NCBI GenBank assembly: GCA_031380885.1
Contig: JANMXL010000161.1
Coordinates: 1-21,687 of the forward strand
Direction of reading: 5' to 3'
DNA length: 21,687 nt
From: PBB1 sp031380885
Lineage (GTDB): Bacteria; Pseudomonadota; Gammaproteobacteria; Burkholderiales; Burkholderiaceae_C
Shown: positions 1 through 8,133 of the stretch, piece by piece
Position numbering within the stretch: position 1 is the first letter of the stretch
Layout of the letters: each line of letters starts with the position of its first letter
Position numbers and translations under genes: made by a program
The notes under the pieces: model-generated
What the model was told of the DNA's origin: nothing
Database searches by the model: none
The model's input: the letters and a program-made list of their open reading frames with translations, nothing else

Positions 1-1121
1 TTGGCCAGCTTGCGATCGCGCAATTGGTACGCCAGCGTCGGCTGCAAGACCGAGTAAGTGCCCGCCGAACCGCAGCACAGGTGGCTTTCGCTCGGTGACA
101 GCTGCACGTCGAATCCCAGCGCGCCCAGGTGCGTCTCGACGCCGCCACGCAGCTGCTGTGCGTGCTGCAGGGTGCACGGCGGGTGGAAGGCCAGCCGCGT
201 CGTCGGTTGGCGATGCAGGCGCGGCTTCAGCAGCGGCACCAGCTGCGGCAGCAGCTCACTCAGATCCTTCGTCAGCTCGCTGATGCGTCGGGCCTTCTCG
301 GCATACGCCTCGTCGCGGGCCAGGGCGTGGCCATACGCCTTGACCGTGGCGCCGCAGCCCGAAGCGTTCATCACGATCGCCTCCACCTTGTTCGCCAGCA
401 CGCTGGGCCACCAGGCGTCGATGTTGCGGCGCATGTCGGCCAGGCCGCCTTCATGGTCGCCCAGGTGGCTGCGGATCGCGCCGCAGCAGCCGGCCTCTTC
501 GGCCACCACCGTCTGGATGCCGGCCACATCGAGCACGCGTGCGGTGGCGCTGTTGATGTTGGGCAGCATCGTTGGCTGCACGCAACCCATCAGCATCAGC
601 ACCTTGCGCGGGTGCTCACGCTGCGGCCAGCGGTGCGCGCGGGCCTGCTCGGCCGCGCGGGGCTTCGCGGCCACCTTGCTCTTCAACGACGCCGGCAGCA
701 GCGGGCGCACCAGCTGACCGAGCTTCATCGCCGGGCCGAACAGCGGCGAGGTCAGCCCTTCCTTCAGCAGCCAGCGCACTGCCTGCTCGCCACGCGGACG
801 CTCCACCTTCTCATCGACGATCCGGCGGCCGATCTCGACCAGGTTGCCGTACTGCACGCCCGAGGGGCAGGTGGTCTCGCAGTTGCGGCAGGTCAGGCAG
901 CGGTCGAGGTGCGATTGCGTCTTGCGGGTCGGCACCGCGCCTTCGAGCACCTCCTTGATCAGGTAGATGCGGCCGCGCGGGCCGTCGAGTTCATCGCCCA
1001 GCAATTGGTAGGTGGGACAGGTGGCGGTGCAGAAGCCACAGTGCACGCACTTGCGCAGGATGGCCTCGGCGGCCTCGCCGTCGGGCGTGCCCTTGAATTC
1101 GGAAGACAGGTTCGTTTGCAT
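1..1121 (-). CDS. glcF: Glycolate dehydrogenase iron-sulfur subunit GlcF (partial, C-terminus beyond left edge)
   Basis: Iron-sulfur subunit of the membrane-associated GlcDEF complex, which oxidises glycolate to glyoxylate and passes electrons to the respiratory chain. The frame starts at ATG 1121 and is open to base 1, giving about 373 visible residues of a family of about 400 or more. Two ferredoxin-type 4Fe-4S motifs are visible: C25-x2-C28-x2-C31-x3-C35-P and C75-x2-C78-x2-C81-x3-C85-P. Two later CCG motifs (AGCCGAI and HLCCGSAG) mark the paired cysteine-rich domains typical of GlcF and heterodisulfide-reductase-like subunits. It is the last gene of glcD-glcE-glcF and begins 17 bases after the glcE stop. 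Neighbouring glcD and glcE make the assignment firm; a lactate-oxidase iron-sulfur protein would be the alternative for an isolated gene. Confidence 0.95.
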   Translation of the reverse strand, partial: MQTNLSSEFKGTPDGEAAEAILRKCVHCGFCTATCPTYQLLGDELDGPRGRIYLIKEVLEGAVPTRKTQSHLDRCLTCRNCETTCPSGVQYGNLVEIGRRIVDEKVERPRGEQAVRWLLKEGLTSPLFGPAMKLGQLVRPLLPASLKSKVAAKPRAAEQARAHRWPQREHPRKVLMLMGCVQPTMLPNINSATARVLDVAGIQTVVAEEAGCCGAIRSHLGDHEGGLADMRRNIDAWWPSVLANKVEAIVMNASGCGATVKAYGHALARDEAYAEKARRISELTKDLSELLPQLVPLLKPRLHRQPTTRLAFHPPCTLQHAQQLRGGVETHLGALGFDVQLSPSESHLCCGSAGTYSVLQPTLAYQLRDRKLA

Positions 1122-1138
1122 GGATGGAGGCGTGGGCG

Positions 1139-2254
1139 TCAGCCGCCAGGGTAGAGCCGACCGGGATTGAACACGCCGTGCGGGTCGAACGAGCGTTTCA
1201 GCTCGCGGTGGATGCGGTCCAGCGGCGAGCCCAGCGGGGCAAACACACCCGCGGACTTGTCGTCGCTGCGAAACAGCGTCGCGTGGCCGCCCGCGCGTTT
1301 GGCGATGTCGCGCAGGCGGGTCGCGGTGTCGGCATCGGCGCGCGGGGCCACGCACCAGCGCTGCCCACCGGCCCATTCGACCAGCGGCACGCCAGGCAGG
1401 TCCAGCACCGGCGCGGTCTGTGGCACCGACAGTCGCCACAGCGCCCCACCGGCATCCACAACAGCGCGGGCGGCCGCGAAGAACTCATCGCGGTGGTCGC
1501 GCAGTCCTTGCCAAAAGGTGTCGGCCAGATCGGACTCGATCACCTCACCGCCAAGCGCCCGAAACTCCGCACTCGCCGCCTTCACCGCGGCGACCGCCCC
1601 CCGCAGGCGCACGACCAGCTGGTTGTTCCACAGCGCACTGGCGTTCAGCGGCAGCGGCTGGCCGCCCCACTGGTGCAGTTGCGCCAGCGCCGCCGCCTGC
1701 TTCATGTCGAAGCGCAGCGTCACAGTGGCCGGCGCGACCGGCAGCACCTTGATCGACACTTCCAGGATCACGCCCAGCGTGCCGAGCGAGCCGGCCAGCA
1801 GCCGCGACACGTCGTAGCCGGCGACGTTCTTGATCACCTGCCCACCGAAGCTCAACACCTCGCCCTGGCCATTGAGCAGCGTGGCGCCGAGGACGTAATC
1901 GCGCACCGCACCGACCGTGGCCCGCGACGGGCCCGACAGGCCCGCGGCGACCATGCCGCCGACCGTGCCGCCCGCAGAAAAATGCGGCGGCTCGAAGGGC
2001 AGGCACTGCCCTTTCTCGGCGAGCGCGGCTTCGAGTTCGGCCAGTGGCGTGCCGCAGCGCGCGGTCACCACCAGCTCGGTCGGCTGGTAGCTGGAGATGC
2101 CGGCGAGCTCGGTGGTGGACAGCACTTCGCCCTGCGGCGCCTCGCCGTAAAAATCTTTCGTGCCACCGCCGCGGATGCACAGCGCGGTGCCCGCTTGCTG
2201 TGCCGCCCGCACGCGGTCGATCAGGCGCGCGAGCGCGGGGTCGAGTTCAGACAT
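1139..2254 (-). CDS. glcE: Glycolate dehydrogenase FAD-binding subunit GlcE
   Basis: Second flavin subunit of glycolate dehydrogenase. It contains a single FAD-binding (PCMH-type) domain and lacks the full oxidase C-terminal domain of GlcD. Visible motifs are RGGGTK at residues 28-33, GGTVGGMVAAGLSGP near 93-107 and a GSLGTLGVI segment, all flavin contacts in this family. At 371 aa it is of ordinary length for GlcE. The frame is open three codons further, to a TTG at 2263 that overlaps the glcD stop, but ATG 2254 is preferred because it begins the usual MSELDP-like N-terminus. It starts 5 bases after glcD and is followed 17 bases later by glcF, so the three are one transcript. Confidence 0.94.
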   Translation of the reverse strand: MSELDPALARLIDRVRAAQQAGTALCIRGGGTKDFYGEAPQGEVLSTTELAGISSYQPTELVVTARCGTPLAELEAALAEKGQCLPFEPPHFSAGGTVGGMVAAGLSGPSRATVGAVRDYVLGATLLNGQGEVLSFGGQVIKNVAGYDVSRLLAGSLGTLGVILEVSIKVLPVAPATVTLRFDMKQAAALAQLHQWGGQPLPLNASALWNNQLVVRLRGAVAAVKAASAEFRALGGEVIESDLADTFWQGLRDHRDEFFAAARAVVDAGGALWRLSVPQTAPVLDLPGVPLVEWAGGQRWCVAPRADADTATRLRDIAKRAGGHATLFRSDDKSAGVFAPLGSPLDRIHRELKRSFDPHGVFNPGRLYPGG

Positions 2255-2259
2255 CGGGC

Positions 2260-3783
2260 TCAAAAGCGAGGCAGGTCGGGGAACGGCAGCAGGCCCTTGC
2301 GCACATGCATCTTTCCGTACTCGGCGCAGCGGTGCAGCGTCGGGATCACCTTGCCTGGGTTCAGCAGCCCGGCCGGATCGAAAGCGCGCTTCACCGCGAA
2401 CATCTGCTCACGCTCGGCCGGCGTGAACTGCACGCACATCGAACTGAGCTTCTCGATGCCCACACCGTGCTCGCCGGTCACCGTGCCCCCCAGCCGCACG
2501 CTGGTCTCCAGGATGTCGGCACCAAACAGCTCACAGCGGCGCAACTGGTCCGGGTCGTTGGCGTCGTACATGATCAACGGGTGCAGGTTGCCGTCGCCGG
2601 CGTGGAACACATTGCAGCAGCGCAGGCCGTAGGTGAGCTCCATCTCGGCGATGCGCACCAGGATCTCGGCCAGCTTGTTGCGCGGAATCGTCGAGTCCAT
2701 GCACATGTAGTCGGGGCTGATGCGCCCGCTGGCCGGGAAGGCGTTCATCCGGCCGCTCCAAAATTTCAGCCGCTCGGCCTCATCACGGCTGATGTCGAAG
2801 CGCGTCGCACCGGCCGCTTCGAGCACCGCGACCATGCGGCCGATTTCCTCTTCCACCTCTTCGGGCGTGCCGTCACTTTCGCAGATCAGGATCGCGGCGG
2901 CTTCGAGGTCGTAGCCTGCGTGCACATAGGCTTCGACGCAGGCCGTCATCGGCTTGTCCATCATTTCGAGGCCGGCCGGGATGATGCCGGCGCCGATGAG
3001 TGCCGCCACCGCATGGCCGGCCTTGCGCACGTCGTCGAAGCTGGCGAGGATCGCGCGCGCCAGCTGCGGCGTGGGCACCAGCTTGACGGTCACCTCCACC
3101 GTGACGGCCAGCATGCCTTCGGAGCCGATCACGATCGCCAGCAGATCGAGACCGGCCGCATCGAGCGCCTCGGAGCCGAACTCGACCGCTTCGCCTTCGA
3201 CCGTGTAGCCGCGCACACGCAGCACGTTGTGGATCGTCAGGCCGTACTTCAGGCAGTGCATGCCGCCGGAGTTCTCGGCCACGTTGCCGCCGATCGTGCA
3301 AGCGATCTTGCTGCTGGGGTCGGGCGCGTAATACAGGCCGTGGCGTGCCGCCGCTTCGCTGATGGCGGCGTTGCGCACGCCGCTTTGCACGACCGCGGTG
3401 CGGCCGACCGGGTCGATCTTCAGGATCTTGTTGAACTTGGCGAGGCTGAGCGTCACGCCCAGCGTGTGCGGGGTGGCGCCACCGCTCAGGCCCGTGCCGG
3501 CACCGCGGGCGACGACTGGCACGCCGAGACGATGGCAGGTGGCCAGCACCGCCGACAGCTGCGCTTCGGTCTCGGGCAGCGCGACCGCCAGCGGCAACTC
3601 GCGGTAGGCGGTCAGGCCGTCGCACTCATAAGGCACCGTGTCCTCGTGCTGCCACAGGAGCGCGTGGACGGGCAGCAGTGGCGCCAGTGCGGCCACCACC
3701 TCAGCGCGCCGAGTGATGCGATCGACCACGGCTGGGCCCGGGGCCATCACGACGAGATCCTTGGGGCTGACCGGGGCGTTCAT
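2260..3783 (-). CDS. glcD: Glycolate dehydrogenase FAD-linked subunit GlcD
   Basis: Catalytic flavoprotein subunit of glycolate dehydrogenase, 507 aa, the usual length. An N-terminal FAD-binding domain holds RGAGTGLSGG at residues 93-102 and GGNVAENSGG at 165-174. The C-terminal FAD-linked oxidase domain holds NVFHAGDGNLHP and TGEHGVG, whose histidines and acidic residues lie at the active site in this family. ATG 3783 is chosen over an in-frame GTG at 3801 because GGAG stands 7 bases before the ATG and the GTG has no comparable site. It heads the glcDEF run; no glcC regulator or glycolate permease is visible here. Two perfect hairpins lie just upstream (3831-3846 and 3861-3881). Confidence 0.96.
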   Translation of the reverse strand: MNAPVSPKDLVVMAPGPAVVDRITRRAEVVAALAPLLPVHALLWQHEDTVPYECDGLTAYRELPLAVALPETEAQLSAVLATCHRLGVPVVARGAGTGLSGGATPHTLGVTLSLAKFNKILKIDPVGRTAVVQSGVRNAAISEAAARHGLYYAPDPSSKIACTIGGNVAENSGGMHCLKYGLTIHNVLRVRGYTVEGEAVEFGSEALDAAGLDLLAIVIGSEGMLAVTVEVTVKLVPTPQLARAILASFDDVRKAGHAVAALIGAGIIPAGLEMMDKPMTACVEAYVHAGYDLEAAAILICESDGTPEEVEEEIGRMVAVLEAAGATRFDISRDEAERLKFWSGRMNAFPASGRISPDYMCMDSTIPRNKLAEILVRIAEMELTYGLRCCNVFHAGDGNLHPLIMYDANDPDQLRRCELFGADILETSVRLGGTVTGEHGVGIEKLSSMCVQFTPAEREQMFAVKRAFDPAGLLNPGKVIPTLHRCAEYGKMHVRKGLLPFPDLPRF

Positions 3784-3830
3784 CTGATGACTCCATGGCA
3801 CTGCGTTGGGCGATTCACTGTAGCGTCATC

Positions 3831-3846
3831 GTCTGCCAGCGCAGAC
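3831..3846 (-). promoter_or_regulatory. Inverted repeat upstream of glcD, candidate operator
   Basis: A perfect 6-bp inverted repeat GTCTGC-CAGC-GCAGAC lies 48 bases before the glcD ATG, in the only gap from which glcDEF could be separately transcribed. On the minus strand a TACAGT hexamer follows it and could serve as a -10, but there is no good -35. An operator for a glycolate regulator or an RNA hairpin are both possible; the regulator itself is not in the window. Confidence 0.3.
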
Positions 3847-3860
3847 CTTGCGCGCCGCAT

Positions 3861-3881
3861 CGCCCTGCCTGGCGCAGGGCG
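3861..3881 (-). terminator. GC-rich hairpin after the FIST gene, possible terminator
   Basis: A perfect 8-bp stem CGCCCTGC / GCAGGGCG with a 5-base loop lies 10 bases beyond the FIST stop codon. There is no run of T on the minus strand, so it is not a classical intrinsic terminator. It may cause pausing or separate the phaM-FIST unit from glcDEF. Confidence 0.3.
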
Positions 3882-3891
3882 CAGTCCGGCC

Positions 3892-5112
3892 TCAAGCGGC
3901 AGGGGACGCAAACACCGTCAGCACACCGGTGTAGCCGTAGAGGTGTCGGTGCGCGATCTCGCCATTGGCGAAAAAACCGACCAGCGGCACGTCGCCGAGC
4001 GCGTGCCGCACGATGGCGAGCTCGGCCGACGGCGAGCCGAAGTGCGGGCCGCCGCGCCCGGCGCAACTGATGTACACCGCGCCTGCGATCTGCCGAGCCG
4101 GGTGGGGCGCGCTGCCGGCGTCGCCACCCTGCAAGGCCAGCGCGGTCTCAAGCGGCAGCATGTCGGGCTCAAGTTCCTCGCGGATCTCGGTGCAAATGCG
4201 CACCAGGTCGCGCCACGCGGCCTCGGTGTTGCGTTGGCAGAAGGCGAGTTGCATGCCGCGTTCCACTGCATCGGCCACCGCGACCGCGTGCCGGCCTGGG
4301 TCGATGCCGACCAGGTGGCGCACCCGCGTCTCGGTGCCGAAGCTGCCACCGCGAGCCTGGGCGCCGTCCGGATCGCTCAGGCCGACCAGCGTGCCGCGCA
4401 GGCGCGGCAAGGCTTCGCGGGGACTGCCCGCGTCGACCTTCAGGTCGCGCAGCAAACACGCCAGTGCCGGCTCGTCGTCGAGCGAGATGACGAGGTTGCG
4501 CTCGGCCGCGGTGACGCGGCGCACCACGCCGATCGGCTGGCAGCCTTGCGTGACGCGCGAGATCAGTGGCACCTGCGCGTCGAACGCGACGCCCGACAGG
4601 CCACCGCTGTAGACCCCATCGGCAATGTGCACCGCGCGCCCGCGTGCCGAGGCCACGCCGCCGAACAGGTAACCCGTGCTGGTTTGATCGGCCAGCTCGG
4701 CCACCAGCTCGGCCGCATCGTGCGCCGACGGATCGGCATGCACCAGCGCGGTGGCGGCGGTGAAGCCGGGCTGGCCTGACAAGGGCTGCAGGCCGGAGAA
4801 CACTCGGAAGTGCGCCGGCGCGATGTCGCCCAGCATCAACGACAAGGCGGGCTCGTCGAAGTACTCGACGCCGTTGGCCGCGATGCCGACACCGACCGAG
4901 CCGACCCATGCCACGCCCGGCCATTGGCTGCGCAGCGCCGCCAGCAGCGCCTCGGCGGCAGCGCCGTAGTGGTCGCTGAAGTAGACCCAGCCCAGCGTCG
5001 GGGTGTCGATGTGATCGGGCCGGGCGCGCTGCGCCTCCAGCTGCGCGGTCGCCAGCGACAGCGCGAAACGCCAGTCGGGGTGCGTGGCGTGGGCGTGCAG
5101 AAACAGCTTCAT
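3892..5112 (-). CDS. FIST-domain signal transduction protein (FIST N and FIST C)
   Basis: Cytoplasmic 406-aa protein with the two-part FIST architecture, a family predicted to bind small ligands in signal transduction; its biochemical role here is not established. The N-terminal half has the ordered segments GWVYFSDHYG, VGSVGVGIAANGVEYFD and GYLFGGVASARG. The C-terminal half has VYISCAGRGGPHFG and ends with PLVGFFANGEIAH and GYTGVLTVF, which are FIST_C signatures. There is no membrane segment and no fused kinase or methyl-accepting domain, so it is a stand-alone sensor. ATG 5112 overlaps the phaM stop as ATGA, so the two are probably translationally coupled. Confidence 0.88.
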   Translation of the reverse strand: MKLFLHAHATHPDWRFALSLATAQLEAQRARPDHIDTPTLGWVYFSDHYGAAAEALLAALRSQWPGVAWVGSVGVGIAANGVEYFDEPALSLMLGDIAPAHFRVFSGLQPLSGQPGFTAATALVHADPSAHDAAELVAELADQTSTGYLFGGVASARGRAVHIADGVYSGGLSGVAFDAQVPLISRVTQGCQPIGVVRRVTAAERNLVISLDDEPALACLLRDLKVDAGSPREALPRLRGTLVGLSDPDGAQARGGSFGTETRVRHLVGIDPGRHAVAVADAVERGMQLAFCQRNTEAAWRDLVRICTEIREELEPDMLPLETALALQGGDAGSAPHPARQIAGAVYISCAGRGGPHFGSPSAELAIVRHALGDVPLVGFFANGEIAHRHLYGYTGVLTVFASPAA

Positions 5113-5804
5113 CGTGGCGTGCGCGCGGTGGGCTTTCGGGCGGCGCCTTTCGATGCGGCGCTGCCTGGGGGGGCCTTGCGGCCCGTCGCTTTCTTGGCCG
5201 CGGGCGCGCTTGACGTGGCGGACGACGTCTTCGACGCTTTCGCCGCTGGCACCACCGACGCAGCCAGCGCCACCCGCGCTGCGGCATCAGCCGCGCTGTC
5301 CTTCAGCGCCGAGGCCGCCAGCTCGCTGAACTGCTGGGCCAGCGCGCCCCACCATTGCATCGGGTCGACGGCGGGCTTCGCATCCGCTTGCGCGGAGGCT
5401 CCGTCGGCGCTGGCCTCAGGCGCCGCGGCAGGCGATGCTTCAGGCGCTTCTGGTTCTGGCGGCATCGCGGAAGCGGCCGCGCTGTGCGCCGCCGCTGCGG
5501 TCGGCGTGCGGATCGTCAGCGCATCGCGCAGGTCGCCCATCTGCACATTCATCGTCTGCAGCGTCGTCAAGGTCATCTTCTGTACCTCGAGCGCCTGAAT
5601 CGTCGCGCCCAACATTCGCGCGTTCTGTTCGAGCCAGAACTGCACCGTTTTCAGCTCCTGGATGCGCTTGTCCAGCTCCTCCGGGTTCAGCGTCGGTGCG
5701 ACCCACTGGCCCATGCCCGGCAGTGCCGCGCCGGCGTTCTTCACCAGGCCCTGCAGGAATTCGAACCCAGGGGCGAAAGACGTGAAGGCGGGGATGTCGG
5801 TCAT
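5109..5804 (-). CDS. phaM: PhaM-like polyhydroxyalkanoate granule-associated protein
   Basis: Predicted PHB granule protein of the PhaM family. In Cupriavidus necator, PhaM activates the PHA synthase PhaC1 and links granules to the nucleoid. The 231-aa product has an N-terminal helical region (about 13-95, including PEELDKRIQELKTVQFWLEQNARML) that is the conserved family core. An alanine/proline-rich linker (about 97-150) follows, then a second short helix. The basic, histone H1-like tail (about 190-231) is rich in AAKK, RK and KPT. ATG 5804 is preferred because GGAG stands 8 bases upstream; an open extension to 5879 lacks such a site and is low-complexity. Its stop overlaps the FIST start. 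Upstream lies an 87-base gap to the protease gene. Confidence 0.85.
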   Translation of the reverse strand: MTDIPAFTSFAPGFEFLQGLVKNAGAALPGMGQWVAPTLNPEELDKRIQELKTVQFWLEQNARMLGATIQALEVQKMTLTTLQTMNVQMGDLRDALTIRTPTAAAAHSAAASAMPPEPEAPEASPAAAPEASADGASAQADAKPAVDPMQWWGALAQQFSELAASALKDSAADAAARVALAASVVPAAKASKTSSATSSAPAAKKATGRKAPPGSAASKGAARKPTARTPR

Positions 5805-5891
5805 GGGATGGTCTCCGGGGCGCGCTGCCGCTGGATTGTGCCCCTCGGGTGCCTGTGCGCGCTCAGCGCCGTGCCGCAATCCCGTCGGCTG

Positions 5892-6380
5892 TCATGGCCG
5901 CGGCAGCTCGATGCGCAGCACCCCGGCGTCCTGTGTCCAGCGCAGGCGCCCCAGCACGTCCATGCCGAGCAGCGGGCGCTCGCCCAGGCCAGGCAGTGCG
6001 GTGATCTGCAAGCGCTCAGCGGCGACCCCGCCGTCCAGCGCCACGTCGGCGCGCACCACCTGGCCGGACACCACGCCACCAGCGGTGTTCGACTGCACCG
6101 AGCCCAGCGCGTCGAGTTGCAGCTCGCGCGCAAGTGCCGTCGAGATGGCGGTCGAGGTGGCGCCGGTGTCGACCAGAAAATCGACCTCGCGGCCGTTGAT
6201 GCGACCCGGCCAGTGGTAGTGGCCATCCGGGCCGCGTGCGATCTCGATCACACCGCCGACGCTGTGGAAACGGGTGCGCTGCTGCTGGTGCAGCCACCAC
6301 TGAACGCCAAGAAACAGCCCCAGGCCCAGCAGCAGCCACAACGTGACCACCTTGAAGGTGCGCGGCAGTTCCTGGCTCAT
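5892..6380 (-). CDS. Membrane-anchored retropepsin-like aspartic protease (TIGR02281 type)
   Basis: Small clan AA aspartic protease, 162 aa. Residues 11-30 form one hydrophobic segment (LWLLLGLGLFLG) that would anchor the protein in the inner membrane, with the protease domain outside. The catalytic motif is VDTGATST with Asp71. A later LLGMDVLGR segment corresponds to the conserved hydrophobic-hydrophobic-Gly element. A single catalytic Asp is typical, since these enzymes act as homodimers. ATG 6380 is chosen; the frame stays open to a TTG at 6398, and no convincing Shine-Dalgarno supports either. It is divergent from the DUF3108 gene at 6586. The substrate is unknown. Confidence 0.85.
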   Translation of the reverse strand: MSQELPRTFKVVTLWLLLGLGLFLGVQWWLHQQQRTRFHSVGGVIEIARGPDGHYHWPGRINGREVDFLVDTGATSTAISTALARELQLDALGSVQSNTAGGVVSGQVVRADVALDGGVAAERLQITALPGLGERPLLGMDVLGRLRWTQDAGVLRIELPRP

Positions 6381-6585
6381 CGGCGCGGCGCCCGACAATG
6401 GAGCGACTGTGCGTCACCTGCCGAAGGCTGATTCAGCCCGTCGTGTAAACCATTCCAGGGGTCGGCGAGTTTCATGGGTATGGTGCGATGAATGGTGGCG
6501 GCGGACAGTCCCCGTCCACTGCCTGCACAGACAACGAGCCTCATGCCATCCACCCCCGCCATTCTCGACGCACCGGCACACCTCC

Positions 6586-7701
6586 ATGCACCCTGACTCC
6601 TCTGCGGCGCTGCCGCGTGGTCGCCCGCCCGCCCGTGTGTTGCTGGTGCTGACGCTGCTCGCCGCAGCCGTGCACGGCTGCGTGCTCGATGGTGTGCCGC
6701 TGGGCGGGCTGCAGACGCCGGCCTATGCCGCGCTGCCGATCGCGACGCCTGTTCAGGTGCGACAGATCGCCGTGCCTGCGGCCGAGCCAGCGCGATCAGC
6801 GTCTGTCGACACCGTGACCAAGCCCCCCGCCGCGCCGCCAGTGCCGAAGAAGGCGCGGTCGGCTGTGCACGTCGCCAGCAACGACCGCGTGTCTGCTCCT
6901 GTCGCAGCCAGCGCCGAGCCGGCTGCCCCCGCGTCGGCGGTGCCTGTGGAGGCCACGCCAGCGACAGCAGCACCGCTGTCGGCTGGCGCCGTGGCCTCGA
7001 CGGCAACGCCCGATTCGCCGCCGCTGCGCCAGCCCGAGCGCCCGGTGCCGGTGTACAAGACCCGGATTCCGCCGGTGACGACGATCGAATACGAGATTCG
7101 GCGCGGCGGGCTGTCGGGCACCGGGGAGCTGAGCTGGCGGCCGGTCAACGGGCACTACGAAGCGCGCCTGGAAGCCAGCATCGCGGGCTTCACGCTGTTG
7201 ACGCAGATCAGCCAGGGCGGGTTCGATGCCGCCGGCCTGGCGCCAACACGCTTCACCGACCAGCGGGCGCGCAAGGCGGCGCGGGCGGCGAATTTCCAAC
7301 GCGAGGCCGGCAAGATCACTTTCTCGGGGCCGCGCGATGAGTACGCCCTGGCCGCAGGATCGCAAGACCGGCTGAGCTGGATGATCCAGTTGCCCGCCGT
7401 GCTGGCTGGCGAGCCCAAGCGGGCGGCGGCAGGCAGCGAAGTGGTGCTCTACATCGCTGGGGCACGCGGTGACGTGGACATCTGGGATCTGCACTCCAGC
7501 GGCGCCGAAACCATCGACACGCCGTCGGGCGCGTTGCAGACCATCAAGTTCACGCGCACGCCGCGCACCAATCGGGACACGCTGGCCGAAGTCTGGTTGG
7601 ACCCGAAGCGCCATTACCTGCCGGTGCGCGCGCGGCTGACCCAGGGCGAATCCGATGGCGCGCTGGATTTGGTCTTGCGCGAGCTGCACACCGGGCCTTG
7701 A
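6586..7701 (+). CDS. DUF3108 domain-containing envelope protein
   Basis: 371-aa protein of unknown function. Residues 16-34 are hydrophobic (VLLVLTLLAAAVHGCVL), a signal anchor or uncleaved signal. A low-complexity Ala/Pro/Val linker of about 100 residues follows, then a DUF3108 domain of about 220 residues beginning near TIEYEIRRGG. The domain shows the expected series of beta-strand segments: GTGELSWRPVNGHYEARLEA, DRLSWMIQLPAVL and EVWLDPKRHYLPVRARL. DUF3108 proteins are predicted periplasmic or cell-envelope beta-rich proteins. The frame is open back to 6343, but ATG 6586 is the start that puts the hydrophobic segment near the N-terminus; no clear ribosome site precedes it. A 6-bp hairpin (7707-7726, GCGCGG/CCGCGC) lies just after the stop, without a T run. 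Confidence 0.85.
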   Translation: MHPDSSAALPRGRPPARVLLVLTLLAAAVHGCVLDGVPLGGLQTPAYAALPIATPVQVRQIAVPAAEPARSASVDTVTKPPAAPPVPKKARSAVHVASNDRVSAPVAASAEPAAPASAVPVEATPATAAPLSAGAVASTATPDSPPLRQPERPVPVYKTRIPPVTTIEYEIRRGGLSGTGELSWRPVNGHYEARLEASIAGFTLLTQISQGGFDAAGLAPTRFTDQRARKAARAANFQREAGKITFSGPRDEYALAAGSQDRLSWMIQLPAVLAGEPKRAAAGSEVVLYIAGARGDVDIWDLHSSGAETIDTPSGALQTIKFTRTPRTNRDTLAEVWLDPKRHYLPVRARLTQGESDGALDLVLRELHTGP

Positions 7702-7809
7702 AGACGGCGCGGCTTGAAACCCGCGCAGCCATACCCACCTGTTTCATCTGCGGGAATGCTTCCTGCGTAGAACTGTCTGCGCACGCTTGCCGCCTCCAGG
7801 AGTTCCCCG

Positions 7810-8094
7810 ATGCACATGCTCTACAACTCGGACAGTTTCATCGTGGTGCAGTTCGACGTGCCGGCCGATGCCGCGCTGGCGGAGAGCAGCGACACGCTCA
7901 CGCGCGGCGGCTACGAAATCGTCGACAAGTTCGCGCGCAAGGAAATCTTCATCGAAGGCGCGATGGCGCAGAGCTTCAAGGACGGCGTCGCCGCGCTCAT
8001 CGAGACGCGCCCCGCCGGGCCGACGCAAGAGGAAATGGACGACTACCTCGAGCGCTTTGCGTCGCTGATGCATCAGCCCGTGGTCATGCACTGA
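7810..8094 (+). CDS. DUF3567 family small protein
   Basis: 94-aa cytoplasmic protein of the DUF3567 family, found in Burkholderiales and of unknown function. The MHMLYNSDSFIVVQFDV opening is the family signature. The product is acidic, lacks signal peptide and membrane segments, and ends with a helical EEMDDYLERFASLMHQP region. The start is well fixed: AGGAG lies 7 bases before ATG 7810. It stands alone between the DUF3108 gene (108 bases upstream) and the GGDEF/EAL gene (39 bases downstream, same strand), and may be co-transcribed with the latter. Confidence 0.92.
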   Translation: MHMLYNSDSFIVVQFDVPADAALAESSDTLTRGGYEIVDKFARKEIFIEGAMAQSFKDGVAALIETRPAGPTQEEMDDYLERFASLMHQPVVMH

Positions 8095-8133
8095 TCCGCC
8101 TCAAGTCAACGGCGGTCAGGCCGATAGTGAGGG

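Noticed and set aside
2044..4779. Open frame of 911 codons on the plus strand
   Set aside because: It runs antisense to glcE, glcD and the FIST gene, all with clear family motifs. Its composition (rich in His, Arg, Gln, Ala) is what a GC-rich antisense frame gives.
4169..5287. 372-codon minus-strand frame across the phaM/FIST boundary
   Set aside because: It overlaps two real genes in another frame on the same strand and is mostly Arg/Ala repeats with no family signature.
6449..6496. Inverted repeat ACCATTC / GAATGGT in the protease-DUF3108 gap
   Set aside because: Seven-base arms with a 34-base gap are expected by chance at this length, and no promoter lies in the right place relative to them.
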